DNA of 47,934 nt from the NCBI GenBank assembly GCA_947501115.1, contig CANMVX010000028.1, positions 1-47,934 on the forward strand, in the 5' to 3' direction. The notes beneath the pieces were generated by a model that saw only the letters and a list, made by a program, of their open reading frames with translations, had not been told where the DNA came from and made no database searches. Shown here one piece after another: positions 8,273 through 17,605 of this stretch (position 1 is the stretch's first letter; each line of letters begins with the position of its first letter). Both the position numbers and the translations under genes were made by a program. Origin of the DNA: Haliscomenobacteraceae bacterium. GTDB taxonomy: Bacteria; Bacteroidota; Bacteroidia; Chitinophagales; Saprospiraceae.

Positions 8273-9104
8273 CCAGAATTTCAAGATAAAACATTAAATC
8301 AGCATTCGCAGGAATAGAGCCAGTGCCCGCTCCTTCTTCTCCGTAAGCTAGTGCACTTGGAATATATAAAATAGCTTTAGTACCCTTTTTCATCAGCCCC
8401 ATGCTTTCATCCCAACCTGGTATAACTTGACCAGTCATTGCTTCAAAGGTAAAAGGTAAAAGTCCTCTTTGAAAAGAGTTATCAAACATAAAACCATCAG
8501 CGGCTAATATGCCATAATAATTGGTTGATACTTTATTACCTTGTTGAATTAATTCCCCTGATCCTTCTTGTAAAATTTTATATTTTAAACCAGAAGGAGT
8601 AACAGAATAGTCTAATTTTTCAGATTTTGTATCTTCGAAAAGCCCCTTTACTTTATCTGCAACTTCTTTCGTAGCTTTCTCAATATCAGTATTAGGAATT
8701 CGCTTTTCAATGGTAATTTTATAAACTATAAACTTAGTTTTCTCGAAACCTGGAGGACGCATACCTGGGGCACCCATTGAATCAATAGGTATAAAGATAC
8801 TTATACTATCACCCACTTCCATCAGACCGAATGATTCTTCAATAGGAGAGAGTTTTTTTGGTTCTTTTTTCACGTCAGGATAAAGACCAACTTCCGGATA
8901 CGGTTCATTTGCATTGGTATTCATTAAAGAATCATCAGCATACATGGCATAACGAAGGTAAAGCACATCGTTGGGTTGAACTTTATTTCCACTTTTATTC
9001 TGAAAAAGTTCATATTTAATACCAGTACTTGTTTTTCCACTTTTCCCTTTTCCACAAGAGTTTAGAGTAACAGCGGCGATCAAAAGGATGAATAAAATTC
9101 TCAT
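8259..9104 (-). CDS. Lipoprotein FKBP-type peptidyl-prolyl isomerase with two FKBP-like domains
   Basis: 281 residues. A lipobox (LNSC, Cys17) ends the signal peptide, so it is predicted to be membrane anchored and facing the periplasm. Residues about 28-135 resemble an FKBP fold but lack a clear active-site pattern. Residues about 165-281 are a good FKBP domain: GLKYKILQEGSG, VSTNYYG, FDNSFQRG, VIPGWDESMGLMKKG, LAYGEEGAGTGSIPANA, LMFYLEIL. It catalyses cis-trans proline isomerisation and probably assists folding of exported proteins. The N-terminal copy is likely a binding or dimerising domain, an inference. An exact promoter element lies 39 bases upstream of the start. Confidence 0.92.
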   Translation of the reverse strand: MRILFILLIAAVTLNSCGKGKSGKTSTGIKYELFQNKSGNKVQPNDVLYLRYAMYADDSLMNTNANEPYPEVGLYPDVKKEPKKLSPIEESFGLMEVGDSISIFIPIDSMGAPGMRPPGFEKTKFIVYKITIEKRIPNTDIEKATKEVADKVKGLFEDTKSEKLDYSVTPSGLKYKILQEGSGELIQQGNKVSTNYYGILAADGFMFDNSFQRGLLPFTFEAMTGQVIPGWDESMGLMKKGTKAILYIPSALAYGEEGAGTGSIPANADLMFYLEILDVKK

Positions 9105-9142
9105 TAATTTAAGTTAAAAAGTTAATATTTAAAATAGGAATC

Positions 9143-9150
9143 CAAAAGTA
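9143..9150 (-). promoter_or_regulatory. Minus-strand promoter -7 element of the FKBP gene
   Basis: TACTTTTG on the minus strand, an exact TAnnTTTG match to the Bacteroidota sigma-A element, 39 bases before the ATG. No clear TTTG at the -33 position. Confidence 0.5.
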
Positions 9151-9180
9151 ATGTAAAATTAGCGTATTTTATAATCCATC

Positions 9181-10188
9181 TCAATTTTGAGATAATTGTT
9201 CTGCATAGAGGGGAAGAAGCTCTTTAAACTTTCTAACGGTCGATTTAAGACCAATGAATGAAGCGGCACCTGAAGCATTTTTATGTCCACCTCCTTTAAA
9301 ATGTTTTGTGGCTATTTCCTGGACTGAAAAATCTCCCTTGGAACGCATTGAAAGCTTAACTATCGTAGGTTGTTCAGTGATTAGTACCGCTACTTTTATG
9401 TTTTGAATACGCATTAACATATTAACAATCCCTTCTGTATCACCTCTTTGTATATCAAATTCTGCGTAATCCTCTTTAGTAATAGTTACCAATGCCGTAG
9501 CATATTCTTCCAAAATCTCTAACCGCTTGTTTAAACAATGTCCAATAATTTTTAATTGTTTAATTTCCAGATTATTATGTAACCTATTTTGAATACTAAC
9601 ATCATCCACGCCCCGATCCAACAGCGTGGCTGTAATTCTAAAAACCTTAGAAGAAGTATTGTAAAGGAAAGAGCCGGTATCCGATACTATGCCAACATAA
9701 AGAGCATCTGCCGTGGCAGGCACAAGATATTTTGATTGATCCAACAGATGAATAAAATCAAAAATAAGTTCAGAAGTAGAACTTGCTGTTGTATCTGATA
9801 AAATAAAATCTGCAAAGTTTTCAGGAAACAAATGATGATCTATAACCACTTTAGGCGCTGTCTGCTTCATCATTAAATCACCACATTTATCTATTCTATC
9901 AAGTGAGTTGAAATCCAGACAAAAGAAAATATCTGCCTTTTCAATAACTAATTTAGCATGTTCAGGCACCAAATCATAAATTACGATATCTTCAACACCA
10001 ACCATCCAATTCAGGTAATTTGGGTATTCGGAAGGTAGAATAATTTTCACCGAATGGTGTTGAGCCGAAAGAAAATGTGCCAATCCCAAACTTGATCCTA
10101 ATGCGTCACCATCGGGATTCCTGTGAGAAAAAATCACAATATCTTTCGGTGAAGAAAGCAAATTTTTAAGTTGGTTGAGATTTTCCAT
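9181..10188 (-). CDS. nrnA: DHH/DHHA1 phosphoesterase, NrnA-like oligoribonuclease / pAp phosphatase
   Basis: 335 residues. The DHH domain shows SHRNPDGDALGSSLGL (metal-binding D-x-D), FCLDFNS, VIDHHLFPENF (the DHH motif) and SDTGSFLYN. The C-terminal DHHA1 domain ends in FKGGGHKNASGAA, the substrate-binding GGGH loop. Family members degrade 2-5-nt RNAs to mononucleotides and dephosphorylate 3'-phosphoadenosine 5'-phosphate in the cytoplasm. In bacteria without Orn this is the main nanoRNase. It is divergent from ndk across 71 bases. Confidence 0.94.
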   Translation of the reverse strand: MENLNQLKNLLSSPKDIVIFSHRNPDGDALGSSLGLAHFLSAQHHSVKIILPSEYPNYLNWMVGVEDIVIYDLVPEHAKLVIEKADIFFCLDFNSLDRIDKCGDLMMKQTAPKVVIDHHLFPENFADFILSDTTASSTSELIFDFIHLLDQSKYLVPATADALYVGIVSDTGSFLYNTSSKVFRITATLLDRGVDDVSIQNRLHNNLEIKQLKIIGHCLNKRLEILEEYATALVTITKEDYAEFDIQRGDTEGIVNMLMRIQNIKVAVLITEQPTIVKLSMRSKGDFSVQEIATKHFKGGGHKNASGAASFIGLKSTVRKFKELLPLYAEQLSQN

Positions 10189-10259
10189 ATTGATAATAAA
10201 ACAAAAGCGTAAATTCGCCGCAATTTAAACACATTTATCTACAATTTAAAAAAATAGTA

Positions 10260-10682
10260 ATGACAACTGGAAATCGCACCTTTACGATGGTGAAACCCGA
10301 TGCAGTAGCAGCGGGAAACACGGGAAACATTTTAGCTATGATTGAGCAAGCTGGTTATAAAATTGTTGCCTTGAAATTGACTCAGTTATCTGAGGCAAAA
10401 GCGGGAGAATTTTATGCTGTACATAAAGAAAGACCTTTTTATGGTGAATTGGTGTCTTTTATGTCTTCAGGCCCTATTGTTGCCGCCATTCTTGAAAAAG
10501 ACAACGCTGTGCTTGATTTTAGAACACTAATTGGTGCTACTGATCCTTCCAAAGCAGAAGAAGGAACCATTAGAAAAAGATATGCTAAGAGTTTAGGTGA
10601 AAATGCTGTTCATGGTTCAGATTCTGACGAAAATGCTGCCATTGAATCAGCATTTCATTTCGCTGTTACCGATATGATCTAA
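10260..10682 (+). CDS. ndk: Nucleoside diphosphate kinase
   Basis: 140 residues, the usual length. It transfers the gamma-phosphate of ATP to NDPs through a phospho-histidine. The active site is His118 in [12 protein letters not shown], and the nucleotide-binding [10 protein letters not shown] is at 7-16. [15 protein letters not shown] is also canonical. The start ATG follows an A-rich leader. A near-promoter TAAATTCG sits at about 10210. It stops directly against the convergent mutS2 stop with no spacer or visible terminator. Confidence 0.97.
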   Translation: MTTGNRTFTMVKPDAVAAGNTGNILAMIEQAGYKIVALKLTQLSEAKAGEFYAVHKERPFYGELVSFMSSGPIVAAILEKDNAVLDFRTLIGATDPSKAEEGTIRKRYAKSLGENAVHGSDSDENAAIESAFHFAVTDMI

Positions 10683-13067
10683 TCATTTTATGGCAACTAA
10701 AGTTACGCCATCCCCTCCTAATTTAGGGTCGGGATGGCTAATTTCCATTTCCACTCTATACTCTTTTAACTTCTTCCTGACTGCTTTGCGTAAAATTCCA
10801 TCGCCCTTACCATGAATTATTTCTATTTGGGAAGAACTGTTCATAAGAGCTGAGTCTATGTATGATTCAACCACTTGCAAAGCCTCCTGCATTCTCATAC
10901 CCCTGATATCCAATTTATTTTCAAAAGCAGCTATCTTTTGAATCGTATCAAAATGAAGTGATTTTAACTTTTTGTCTAAAGGTTCCGGGCCCTTTTCTAA
11001 ATCCCTAACATCAATAATAAGGGTTAAATCACCCATGAGTACATTCGCCTTTTCTTTATTAATGCCTGTTAAAAGACCTACCGCTCCACCACTTCTAAGC
11101 CTAACATAATCTCCAATTTTCAAGATATTTGACGCTCCTTCCGCGTTAGAACCATAATATAACTCTTCTTTCAAATCTTCAACTTCCAATACTTTTTTGG
11201 CTCTCTCCTCCCTCAACCTGATAGCCAGTTCTCTGGCTTTTTCGATGTTTTTTTCTTCCTTAATCTCTTTAATTAAACGTTCAACCTCCTTATTAACTAA
11301 ACCAGTATCCTGTAATTCCTGCTGTTTTTGTTCAAGTTTGAATCTTTTCCTACGAAATTCGTAATCCTTTTGCATCGATTCATATCCCCGAACCAATTTA
11401 TCAAGTAGATCTTGCTTTTCTTTAAGAGCCACTAAAGATTCCTTAACTGTTTGTTTTTCCTTCTGTAAATCAACCAATAATTCATCTACTTCCTTCTCAC
11501 TTTTCCTGGTTCTCGATTGTGCATAAGTAATTACATTATCGGGCAGGCCACTTTTCAACGCTATTTCGAAGGCATAAGAGGAACCAGGTTTACCTTCAAT
11601 AAAATGATAGGTAGGCGTAAGATTATCCATATCATAAGCCATACAACCATTTATAATACCCTCCGTATTATAGGCAAATATTTTTAGATTTGAATAGTGA
11701 GTGGTAATAACTCCAACCACTTCTTTCGTATTTAATTCTCTTAAAATACTTTCAGCAATGGCCCCACCAAATTGAGGATCAGTACCGGAGCCAAATTCAT
11801 CAATGAGTAGCAATGATTTTCTTCCCGATTTACGAATGAAGGAATTCATATTTATTAAACGGGAACTGTAAGTACTTAAATCATCTTCAATAGATTGCTG
11901 GTCTCCAATATCAGCAAAAAATTCATTGAAAATACCAAACTCACTTAATGGATCTGCAGGAACAGGAAGTCCGGACTGAACCATGAGTTGTAACAATCCC
12001 AATGATTTCATAGTAATAGATTTACCTCCGGCATTGGGTCCACTTAAAACTAAAATCCTGTTTTTTTCTCCCAAAGTCAATGAAAAGGGAACTGTAGGTT
12101 TACCTAGTACTACATTTTTTAAAAACAATAACGGATGCCTGCCTTTATAAATTTTTATCATCGGCAAATCCTTTACGATAGGCTTGGTTGCCTTTAACTT
12201 CAGAGAGACTCTGGATTTTGCCTGAATCAGATCAAATTGAATAAGAACATCTTGAAACACTTTAAAACCAGGGGCATAAGGTCTCAAAAAAGCACTTAGG
12301 GCCTTTAAAATCCTATAGATTTCCTTCCTTTCCTCTTGTTCCAAATCAAAAACATCATTGTTAATATCTATGACACCTTCAGGTTCAATAAATGTAGTTC
12401 TACCTGTCGCTGATTCGTCGTGAATAATACCTCTGATTTTTCTTTTGTGTTCCGAAGGCACACTCAAGACTCTCCTACCGTTTCTGTATCCCTCTAAATT
12501 ATCAGTTAACCATCCTTTTCCCCTGTAATCTTGTATAATCTGCCTAAAAACTTTATCCAGTTCTTTCATTTTAAACTGCATAGATCTTCTTATTCTACCC
12601 AGTTCTGGTGAGGCATCGGGCCTGATATTACCATCAGAATCCAAAACCTTATCAATTTCTTTCGCAATGGCGAAATCAAAATCTAACGACTTAATTATGT
12701 TGTATAAATTAGGATAAACAAGCGTTCTTTCAGCGGTAAAATATCTATAAACAGTAGATACAGAATATAATTGTTTGCTAATTCTTTTAAATCCCTCTTC
12801 CGGAAGCACATAGTCCTCTATAGCTAACATTTTTAAATCATCCCTTATATCCTCATAATTAGATAAGTTTATTGTGTCTGCATGTTGAATACCCCTCATG
12901 AATTCCGAAACCTCATTCAATCTCTTTTCAATTAATGCTAAATGTAGCTCAGGCGCAATGAGGTGAGCTTGTTCAATGCCTAGATTGCCCAAACAATTAT
13001 TGGCGATTAATTCAATAATTTTATCAAATTCAAGTCTAACTAAAAAGTCACTTGGTTCGTAAGTCAT
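10683..13067 (-). CDS. mutS2: Endonuclease MutS2 (recombination/ribosome-rescue ATPase)
   Basis: The start is placed at the ATG at 13067 ([14 protein letters not shown]), giving 794 residues, the usual MutS2 length. A longer open frame upstream begins inside aroC and is not family-like. The MutS core ATPase carries Walker [15 protein letters not shown] and Walker [15 protein letters not shown] long charged coiled coil follows (about 520-640). The C-terminal Smr nuclease domain has [12 protein letters not shown] and [11 protein letters not shown]. The N-terminal mismatch-recognition domain of MutS is absent, as expected. Family roles are suppression of homologous recombination and splitting of collided ribosomes. 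It is divergent from aroC over 103 bases. Confidence 0.95.
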   Translation of the reverse strand: MTYEPSDFLVRLEFDKIIELIANNCLGNLGIEQAHLIAPELHLALIEKRLNEVSEFMRGIQHADTINLSNYEDIRDDLKMLAIEDYVLPEEGFKRISKQLYSVSTVYRYFTAERTLVYPNLYNIIKSLDFDFAIAKEIDKVLDSDGNIRPDASPELGRIRRSMQFKMKELDKVFRQIIQDYRGKGWLTDNLEGYRNGRRVLSVPSEHKRKIRGIIHDESATGRTTFIEPEGVIDINNDVFDLEQEERKEIYRILKALSAFLRPYAPGFKVFQDVLIQFDLIQAKSRVSLKLKATKPIVKDLPMIKIYKGRHPLLFLKNVVLGKPTVPFSLTLGEKNRILVLSGPNAGGKSITMKSLGLLQLMVQSGLPVPADPLSEFGIFNEFFADIGDQQSIEDDLSTYSSRLINMNSFIRKSGRKSLLLIDEFGSGTDPQFGGAIAESILRELNTKEVVGVITTHYSNLKIFAYNTEGIINGCMAYDMDNLTPTYHFIEGKPGSSYAFEIALKSGLPDNVITYAQSRTRKSEKEVDELLVDLQKEKQTVKESLVALKEKQDLLDKLVRGYESMQKDYEFRRKRFKLEQKQQELQDTGLVNKEVERLIKEIKEEKNIEKARELAIRLREERAKKVLEVEDLKEELYYGSNAEGASNILKIGDYVRLRSGGAVGLLTGINKEKANVLMGDLTLIIDVRDLEKGPEPLDKKLKSLHFDTIQKIAAFENKLDIRGMRMQEALQVVESYIDSALMNSSSQIEIIHGKGDGILRKAVRKKLKEYRVEMEISHPDPKLGGDGVTLVAIK

Positions 13068-13089
13068 AAAAATTGTCTTTAACTTTCCG

Positions 13090-13120
13090 TGTGGAACAAA
13101 TAACAGGGTATATAAGTTTG
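13090..13120 (+). promoter_or_regulatory. Promoter of aroC
   Basis: TGTG (13090-13093), a 19-base spacer, then TAAGTTTG (13113-13120), an exact TAnnTTTG. Transcription would start near 13126, which rules out the TTG there as the aroC start and favours the ATG at 13171. Confidence 0.55.
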
Positions 13121-13170
13121 TTATATTGCGTTCAATTTTTAAAAAGATCCACTTTAAGAAAGTTAAATAT

Positions 13171-14253
13171 ATGGGAGGGAGTATTTTTGGCAAATTATTT
13201 ACCATCACCACTTTTGGAGAATCACACGGTAAAGGAATAGGGGTAATTATCGATGGCTGTCCTGCCGGGATTGGTATAAACATCGATTTTATTCAATCAG
13301 AGTTACGCAGACGAAGACCCGGACAGTCAGCTATTGTTACTCAAAGGAAAGAAAATGACGAGGTTCAAATTCTATCTGGTGTCTTTGAGGGTTTAGCTAC
13401 TGGAAGTCCTATTGCCATGCTCATTCCAAATGATGATCAAAAATCAGGAGATTATAGTCATATAAAAGATTCATTCCGGCCGTCTCATGCTGATTACACC
13501 TTTGAAGTTAAATATGGACACAGAGATTATAGAGGTGGCGGTCGTTCTTCTGCACGGGAAACAGCAGCAAGGGTTGCCGCAGGCGCCGTAGCTAAGTTGT
13601 TTTTAAATCATTTTGGCATAACTATTAATGCCTGGGTAAGCCAGGTTGGGTCTATCGGCATGCCTTATCCACCCAGTGATATTGATTATGGACTTATTGA
13701 ATCAAACGATGTAAGATGTCCTGACCCAAAATTAGCTGATGAAATGATTCAGTTAATTAAACAAACAAGAAAAGAAGGCGACACCATTGGTGGTTCCGTA
13801 ACATGTAATATCACTGGAGTTCCCGTTGGACTTGGTGAACCTGTATTTGATAAACTTCACGCTGAATTGGGAAAAGCTATTTTGTCTATAAACGCCTGTA
13901 AAGGTTTCGAATATGGTTCCGGTTTCGATGGCATTGCTATGAAAGGATCAGAGCATAACGATTCATTTTTTGCTAATGATGACGGTAATATTGCTACAAA
14001 AACCAATTATTCAGGAGGAATACAAGGAGGTATATCTAATGGCATGGATATTTATTTTAGAGCCGCTTTCAAACCCGTTGCCACCATTATTCCGGCACAA
14101 GATTCTGTCGATAAATTTGGTCAATCTAAAATAATTACAGGAAAAGGTAGGCACGATCCTTGTGTCGTGCCACGAGCTGTGCCTATCGTTGAAAGCATGT
14201 CTGCGTTGGTTTTAGCAGATTTTATGCTAAGAAATAAAGTAGTAAAATTATAA
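13171..14253 (+). CDS. aroC: Chorismate synthase
   Basis: 360 residues from ATG 13171 ([20 protein letters not shown]). The open frame extends 15 codons further to a TTG, but family members begin at the glycine/serine-rich start and a promoter motif overlaps the extension. It removes phosphate from EPSP to give chorismate, with reduced FMN as cofactor. Signatures are [22 protein letters not shown], the [19 protein letters not shown] loop and [15 protein letters not shown]. The metallophosphoesterase starts 15 bases after its stop, so the two are probably co-transcribed. Confidence 0.97.
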   Translation: MGGSIFGKLFTITTFGESHGKGIGVIIDGCPAGIGINIDFIQSELRRRRPGQSAIVTQRKENDEVQILSGVFEGLATGSPIAMLIPNDDQKSGDYSHIKDSFRPSHADYTFEVKYGHRDYRGGGRSSARETAARVAAGAVAKLFLNHFGITINAWVSQVGSIGMPYPPSDIDYGLIESNDVRCPDPKLADEMIQLIKQTRKEGDTIGGSVTCNITGVPVGLGEPVFDKLHAELGKAILSINACKGFEYGSGFDGIAMKGSEHNDSFFANDDGNIATKTNYSGGIQGGISNGMDIYFRAAFKPVATIIPAQDSVDKFGQSKIITGKGRHDPCVVPRAVPIVESMSALVLADFMLRNKVVKL

Positions 14254-14268
14254 CTACAAGTTATACAA

Positions 14269-14760
14269 ATGATTAGAGTCGGACTTTTAAGTGACACACA
14301 TGGATTTTGGGACGAAAAAATAAAGAAACATTTTGTTGATTGTGACGAAATATGGCATGCTGGTGATTTGGGCAAGCTACCTGAAAATATGACGTTTTAT
14401 GAAGACAAGAATTTTACCAGCGTATATGGGAATATTGATGGAGGAATATATCGTGTTAACTATCCGGAATACCAAATTCTACAAAAAGAAGACCTCAAAA
14501 TTGTCATTCTTCACATAGGCGGCTATCCTGGAAAATATACGCCGTTGGCTAAAAAGTTAATAGCTGAAAATAAACCTGACCTTTTTATTTGTGGACACTC
14601 TCATATTCTAAAAGTAATGAAATGTCCAACCTGGGGACATTTACATGTGAACCCAGGAGCCGCAGGCCGCGAAGGATTTCATCAGGTGCGTACCTTAGTC
14701 AGGTTTTCTATTGTTGGAAAAACCATAAAAGACATGGATGTCATACATTTAAATAATTAA
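14269..14760 (+). CDS. YfcE/MJ0936-type metallophosphoesterase
   Basis: 163 residues. All dimetal ligands of the calcineurin-like fold are visible: LLSDTHG (D-x-H), HAGDLG (GD), VYGNIDG (GN), LHIGG, then ICGHSH (GHxH). Members of this compact family hydrolyse phosphodiesters in vitro; the physiological substrate is generally unknown. It sits 15 bases behind aroC. Its stop codon overlaps that of the convergent DUF4097-like gene by four bases. Confidence 0.92.
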   Translation: MIRVGLLSDTHGFWDEKIKKHFVDCDEIWHAGDLGKLPENMTFYEDKNFTSVYGNIDGGIYRVNYPEYQILQKEDLKIVILHIGGYPGKYTPLAKKLIAENKPDLFICGHSHILKVMKCPTWGHLHVNPGAAGREGFHQVRTLVRFSIVGKTIKDMDVIHLNN

Positions 14761-15662
14761 TTCTTTTTTATAAATAACAAATCACCTAAGTTAATTCTAA
14801 TAGTAATAGGCGTCATCTGATCTTTTGGAGAGGGAATGAATAAAGTTCTAAGTCCTATTTCCTTTTGTTCCTTCACCTTATATTTTGGATGCAAAGGAAA
14901 ATCAAGATGACCATTCTTAACTTGTATATCCATACCCATTTGAAATGGGTTTTCACCCAATATAAATACTTCAGAATTATTTGCATTGAGGGTTAAAGAC
15001 TTCAACTTGTCATCCAATAATAACTTAATCAGTCCGTAATCGGCTTTAATATCAACATTTCCATATAACTTCTGAAAAAACATATCTGTACGTCTGGCAT
15101 TCAATGATAGGTTTCCCCACAATTCAGTTCCGAGTAAATCCCCAAAAACAGATTCAATGATCATGTTTCCATGAATATTTTCCAATCCAACTTTACTAAA
15201 TCTGCTATTAATTTTTATCTGACTATTTAAATTTTTAAGCGAAGCGATACCGTAATTATTTTTAAGATAAACAGGACATTCGGCAGGAACTTTTATAAGA
15301 TACACTACTTTTAAAATAGAAGTAGGTTGATCACCTTCAACCATTAGATAGTTCCTGACATACAGATTATTTTTGACCCTTTGGATCATGTATTTCATCT
15401 TTTCCAAGTCTTTTGTTGCCAATTCTCTATCTAAATTTTTTGCTGTAATCTCCATTTGTATCTGAACAATAGGTTTATCCCATGTTTCGATACTCACCTC
15501 TGCCTTTTCACCATCAATATTGAGGCTATAAGCCTCTTGATAAGGAAAAGATTTATCGATTCTTTTAGACACTATTTTAACGTTGCTTTGGGCATTTAAC
15601 CAAAAACCAAACGTAGTCAAAAGACTCATTACAAATAAAAATCTAACTTCCCTCTTCATCAT
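14757..15662 (-). CDS. Exported DUF4097-like protein of the sigma/anti-sigma operon
   Basis: 301 residues. A signal peptide ends at WLNAQ (about residue 25). The rest is rich in short beta strands of the repeating kind seen in DUF4097/DUF2807 putative adhesins (for example LKNNYGIASLKNLNSQIKI, given in part, then GNMIIESVFGDLLG and GNLSLNARRTDM). It probably folds as a right-handed beta-solenoid facing the periplasm. It is the third gene of an operon with an ECF sigma factor and a membrane anti-sigma-like protein, 9 bases after the latter. This suggests an envelope-sensing or effector role, an inference. No catalytic residues are recognised. The start could be the second of two adjacent ATGs. 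Confidence 0.75.
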   Translation of the reverse strand: MMKREVRFLFVMSLLTTFGFWLNAQSNVKIVSKRIDKSFPYQEAYSLNIDGEKAEVSIETWDKPIVQIQMEITAKNLDRELATKDLEKMKYMIQRVKNNLYVRNYLMVEGDQPTSILKVVYLIKVPAECPVYLKNNYGIASLKNLNSQIKINSRFSKVGLENIHGNMIIESVFGDLLGTELWGNLSLNARRTDMFFQKLYGNVDIKADYGLIKLLLDDKLKSLTLNANNSEVFILGENPFQMGMDIQVKNGHLDFPLHPKYKVKEQKEIGLRTLFIPSPKDQMTPITIRINLGDLLFIKKN

Positions 15663-15671
15663 AAATCTATA

Positions 15672-16247
15672 TTAAATTCGTTGTGCCATATTTCGGATAA
15701 TCCTTGTTTTTTCCAATTCAATTCTGCGTAATTGCTGCATAATATTATCGGAATTACCCATTCTTTTAATTATATTCTCCAATTCTGCTTTAGCAGACAC
15801 TAAGTCTGTAAAATCATTCACTAAAGAACATGAATTTTCATTTGGATAATATTTACATTTTTTAACATATTCATCTAATACCTCATTTATTGATTCCTGA
15901 TCTTCTTCTATATAACTAATGGTATTAACCTGCGTATAACCTAATTGTGGGGTATTATTCAATGGTTTGTTGTTAAACCAACTACCTAATCCAAAACCTA
16001 TAGCTAAAAGAACTGTAGCTGCGACGGTCTGAACTACCCATTTCTTTTTAATAAGTCTCATTCTGGCAGAGGGGATATTTTTTTCAATTTCACCCCAAAT
16101 ATGCGGAGGAGCCATTCGTTCCGGAAGCTGATCAAGTAAAGGTTTTATGTTATTCTGATAATCCAAATCAAATTCAATTTTACTCCATAAATCCTTAGGA
16201 GGTAAATATTTTTGATTATCCAGTTTAATTTGATTGAAATCTTCCAT
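15672..16247 (-). CDS. Single-pass membrane anti-sigma-like protein
   Basis: 191 residues. An acidic N-terminal cytoplasmic part (1-60), one membrane helix (about 69-88, VVQTVAATVLLAIGFGLGSW) preceded by the basic KKK, and a periplasmic part with a helical, heptad-like end (LENIIKRMG ... QQLRRIELEKTRIIRNM). There is no zinc-binding anti-sigma (ZAS) HxxxCxxC motif. Assignment as anti-sigma rests on topology and its position 2 bases after an ECF sigma gene, so it is inferred. The N-terminal half repeats a DLWSKIEFDLDY / PHIWGEIEKNIPS pattern, as in other Bacteroidota sigma-linked membrane proteins. Confidence 0.7.
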   Translation of the reverse strand: MEDFNQIKLDNQKYLPPKDLWSKIEFDLDYQNNIKPLLDQLPERMAPPHIWGEIEKNIPSARMRLIKKKWVVQTVAATVLLAIGFGLGSWFNNKPLNNTPQLGYTQVNTISYIEEDQESINEVLDEYVKKCKYYPNENSCSLVNDFTDLVSAKAELENIIKRMGNSDNIMQQLRRIELEKTRIIRNMAQRI

Positions 16248-16249
16248 AA

Positions 16250-16768
16250 TTATTCAATTTTAGGAGAAATTAACTCCCTTAATCTTTTTTTGGCGTAAAA
16301 TAATTGAGATTTTGAAGTTCCAACGGATACACCTAACAAATCCGCTACATCCTGATGAGTATATCCTTCGACTTCAATCAATAGAAAAACAGTTCTGTAA
16401 CCTGAAGGCAGAGAAAGGATGGCTTTTTCCAGATAATCAATATCATGTGAAAAATGCAGATTAGTGGGTGATTCATCTACTTCGCTGATATCAAAAGACA
16501 ACTCTTTTTTTTCCTTTTTTAGGATAGCCAAAGCTGAACGAACCACAATGGTTTTTATCCAGGCACCTAAAGTAGATTCACCCCTAAAAGTATAAATATA
16601 ATGAAATACGCGAACGAAAGCCTCCTGAAGAACATCGGCAGCTAATTCCTTATCCTTTGTTATTCTATACGAAATAGTAAACATAGCATTTGCATATCGA
16701 TTATAAAGTAACTGTTGCGCCAGTCTGTCGTTTGCCTTACAAGCGGCAATAAGTTTCTGCTCTTCCAT
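16250..16768 (-). CDS. ECF (sigma-70 family) RNA polymerase sigma factor
   Basis: 172 residues. The region 2 helices are at about 5-75 (LLYNRYANAMFTISYRI, ELAADVLQEAFVRVFHYI), with the region 2.4 tail in TFRGESTLGAWIKTIVVR. Region 4 is at about 110-165 (LPSGYRTVFLLIEVEGYT, QDVADLLGVSVGTSKSQLF), including the helix-turn-helix. Region 3 is absent, as in ECF factors. It heads an operon with a membrane anti-sigma-like gene and an exported DUF4097-like gene. An 11-base palindrome (16791-16801) lies 23 bases upstream of its start. Regulon unknown. Confidence 0.93.
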   Translation of the reverse strand: MEEQKLIAACKANDRLAQQLLYNRYANAMFTISYRITKDKELAADVLQEAFVRVFHYIYTFRGESTLGAWIKTIVVRSALAILKKEKKELSFDISEVDESPTNLHFSHDIDYLEKAILSLPSGYRTVFLLIEVEGYTHQDVADLLGVSVGTSKSQLFYAKKRLRELISPKIE

Positions 16769-16811
16769 GAAAACAATACATCAGAGGTGCTACATTATGT
16801 ACAAAGAAATA

Positions 16812-16848
16812 AAAAAACCTTTCGAGGTTGTACGTCGAAAGGTTTTTT
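16812..16848 (-). terminator. Strong rho-independent terminator after the outer-membrane protein gene
   Basis: A perfect 14-bp stem, 16812-16825 (AAAAAACCTTTCGA) against 16835-16848, with a 9-base loop. Flanking A and T runs make it a usable terminator in both directions. On the minus strand it ends transcription of the barrel-protein gene 22 bases after its stop and insulates the sigma operon. Confidence 0.9.
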
Positions 16849-16869
16849 ATTCTTAAAAAGAATATTTTT

Positions 16870-17502
16870 TTAGAATCGAAAACCCACGCTTGCCACTAAT
16901 TTAGGAGGACGGGTAGATATATTAAAATCTTTTATAAAATTAACCGTACCATCAGCGGAAGAGAAATTTCCATCATAACGAACATCCAACATAATTTTAC
17001 CAATATCCAAGCCAACACCTGCCGTATAACCAAGAGTTAGCCCAGAAAAATTAACGTCATAATTATTTATTTTAAAAAGATCTCCTGTTTTATTTAAAAA
17101 CAAATGACCAGCAGGTCCTGCATTTACCCTCAAAGGGCCTAATTTAAAACCAGCCAAAACAGGTATTTCAAGATATTGAAATTTTTGTTTTCCAACATTT
17201 ACTACTGATTTTCCTACTTCCTTCCAGGTAACATCAAATGAATTGGAGTTAAAAACCAATTCCGGCTGTAAAAACAATGGACCTAATTTGACTCTGACAA
17301 GACCAGCAAAATGATACCCAAAATTTGAATTATTCAAAGCTAAGGAAAAAGATTGTTTGTCGGCAATGGCTAATTTCAAGTCGTCAATATCCATAGAGTT
17401 ATTCAGTCCCAACCTAAATCCACCGCTTATAAATTGAGCATTTAGATATGTCATAGGGGTAAAAATGGCAAAACATAGAAATAAAAACAAGTACTTTTTC
17501 AT
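16870..17502 (-). CDS. Outer-membrane beta-barrel protein (PorT/OMP_b-brl_2-like)
   Basis: 210 residues. The signal peptide ends at YLNAQF (about 23). Alternating hydrophobic strands follow, with glycine-aromatic turns (GGFRLGLNNS, FGYHFAGLVRVKLGPLFLQPELVFNS, in part). The end is a terminal Phe after VASVGFRF, the usual outer-membrane insertion signal. The length fits an 8-stranded barrel of the small porin-like family common in Bacteroidota. Specific function unknown. It is a single gene with its own terminator, divergent from engB. Confidence 0.85.
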   Translation of the reverse strand: MKKYLFLFLCFAIFTPMTYLNAQFISGGFRLGLNNSMDIDDLKLAIADKQSFSLALNNSNFGYHFAGLVRVKLGPLFLQPELVFNSNSFDVTWKEVGKSVVNVGKQKFQYLEIPVLAGFKLGPLRVNAGPAGHLFLNKTGDLFKINNYDVNFSGLTLGYTAGVGLDIGKIMLDVRYDGNFSSADGTVNFIKDFNISTRPPKLVASVGFRF

Positions 17503-17575
17503 AAAATTATTTTGTTAGGTAAATAATCCAATTCAAATAAATATGTAACCATAACGAAGGTTTAAGAAAAAATGT

Positions 17576-17583
17576 TACTTTTG
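17576..17583 (+). promoter_or_regulatory. engB promoter -7 element
   Basis: TACTTTTG, an exact TAnnTTTG, 23 bases before the ATG at 17606 and only 14 before the ATG at 17597. This supports the downstream start. No TTTG is seen at -33. Confidence 0.5.
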
Positions 17584-17605
17584 GTGTAAAGTAAAAATGG
17601 AAAGC

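Noticed and set aside
13068-13283. N-terminal extension of MutS2
   Set aside because: The 72 extra residues overlap the aroC start and promoter in antisense and do not look like the family; the ATG at 13067 gives the standard length.
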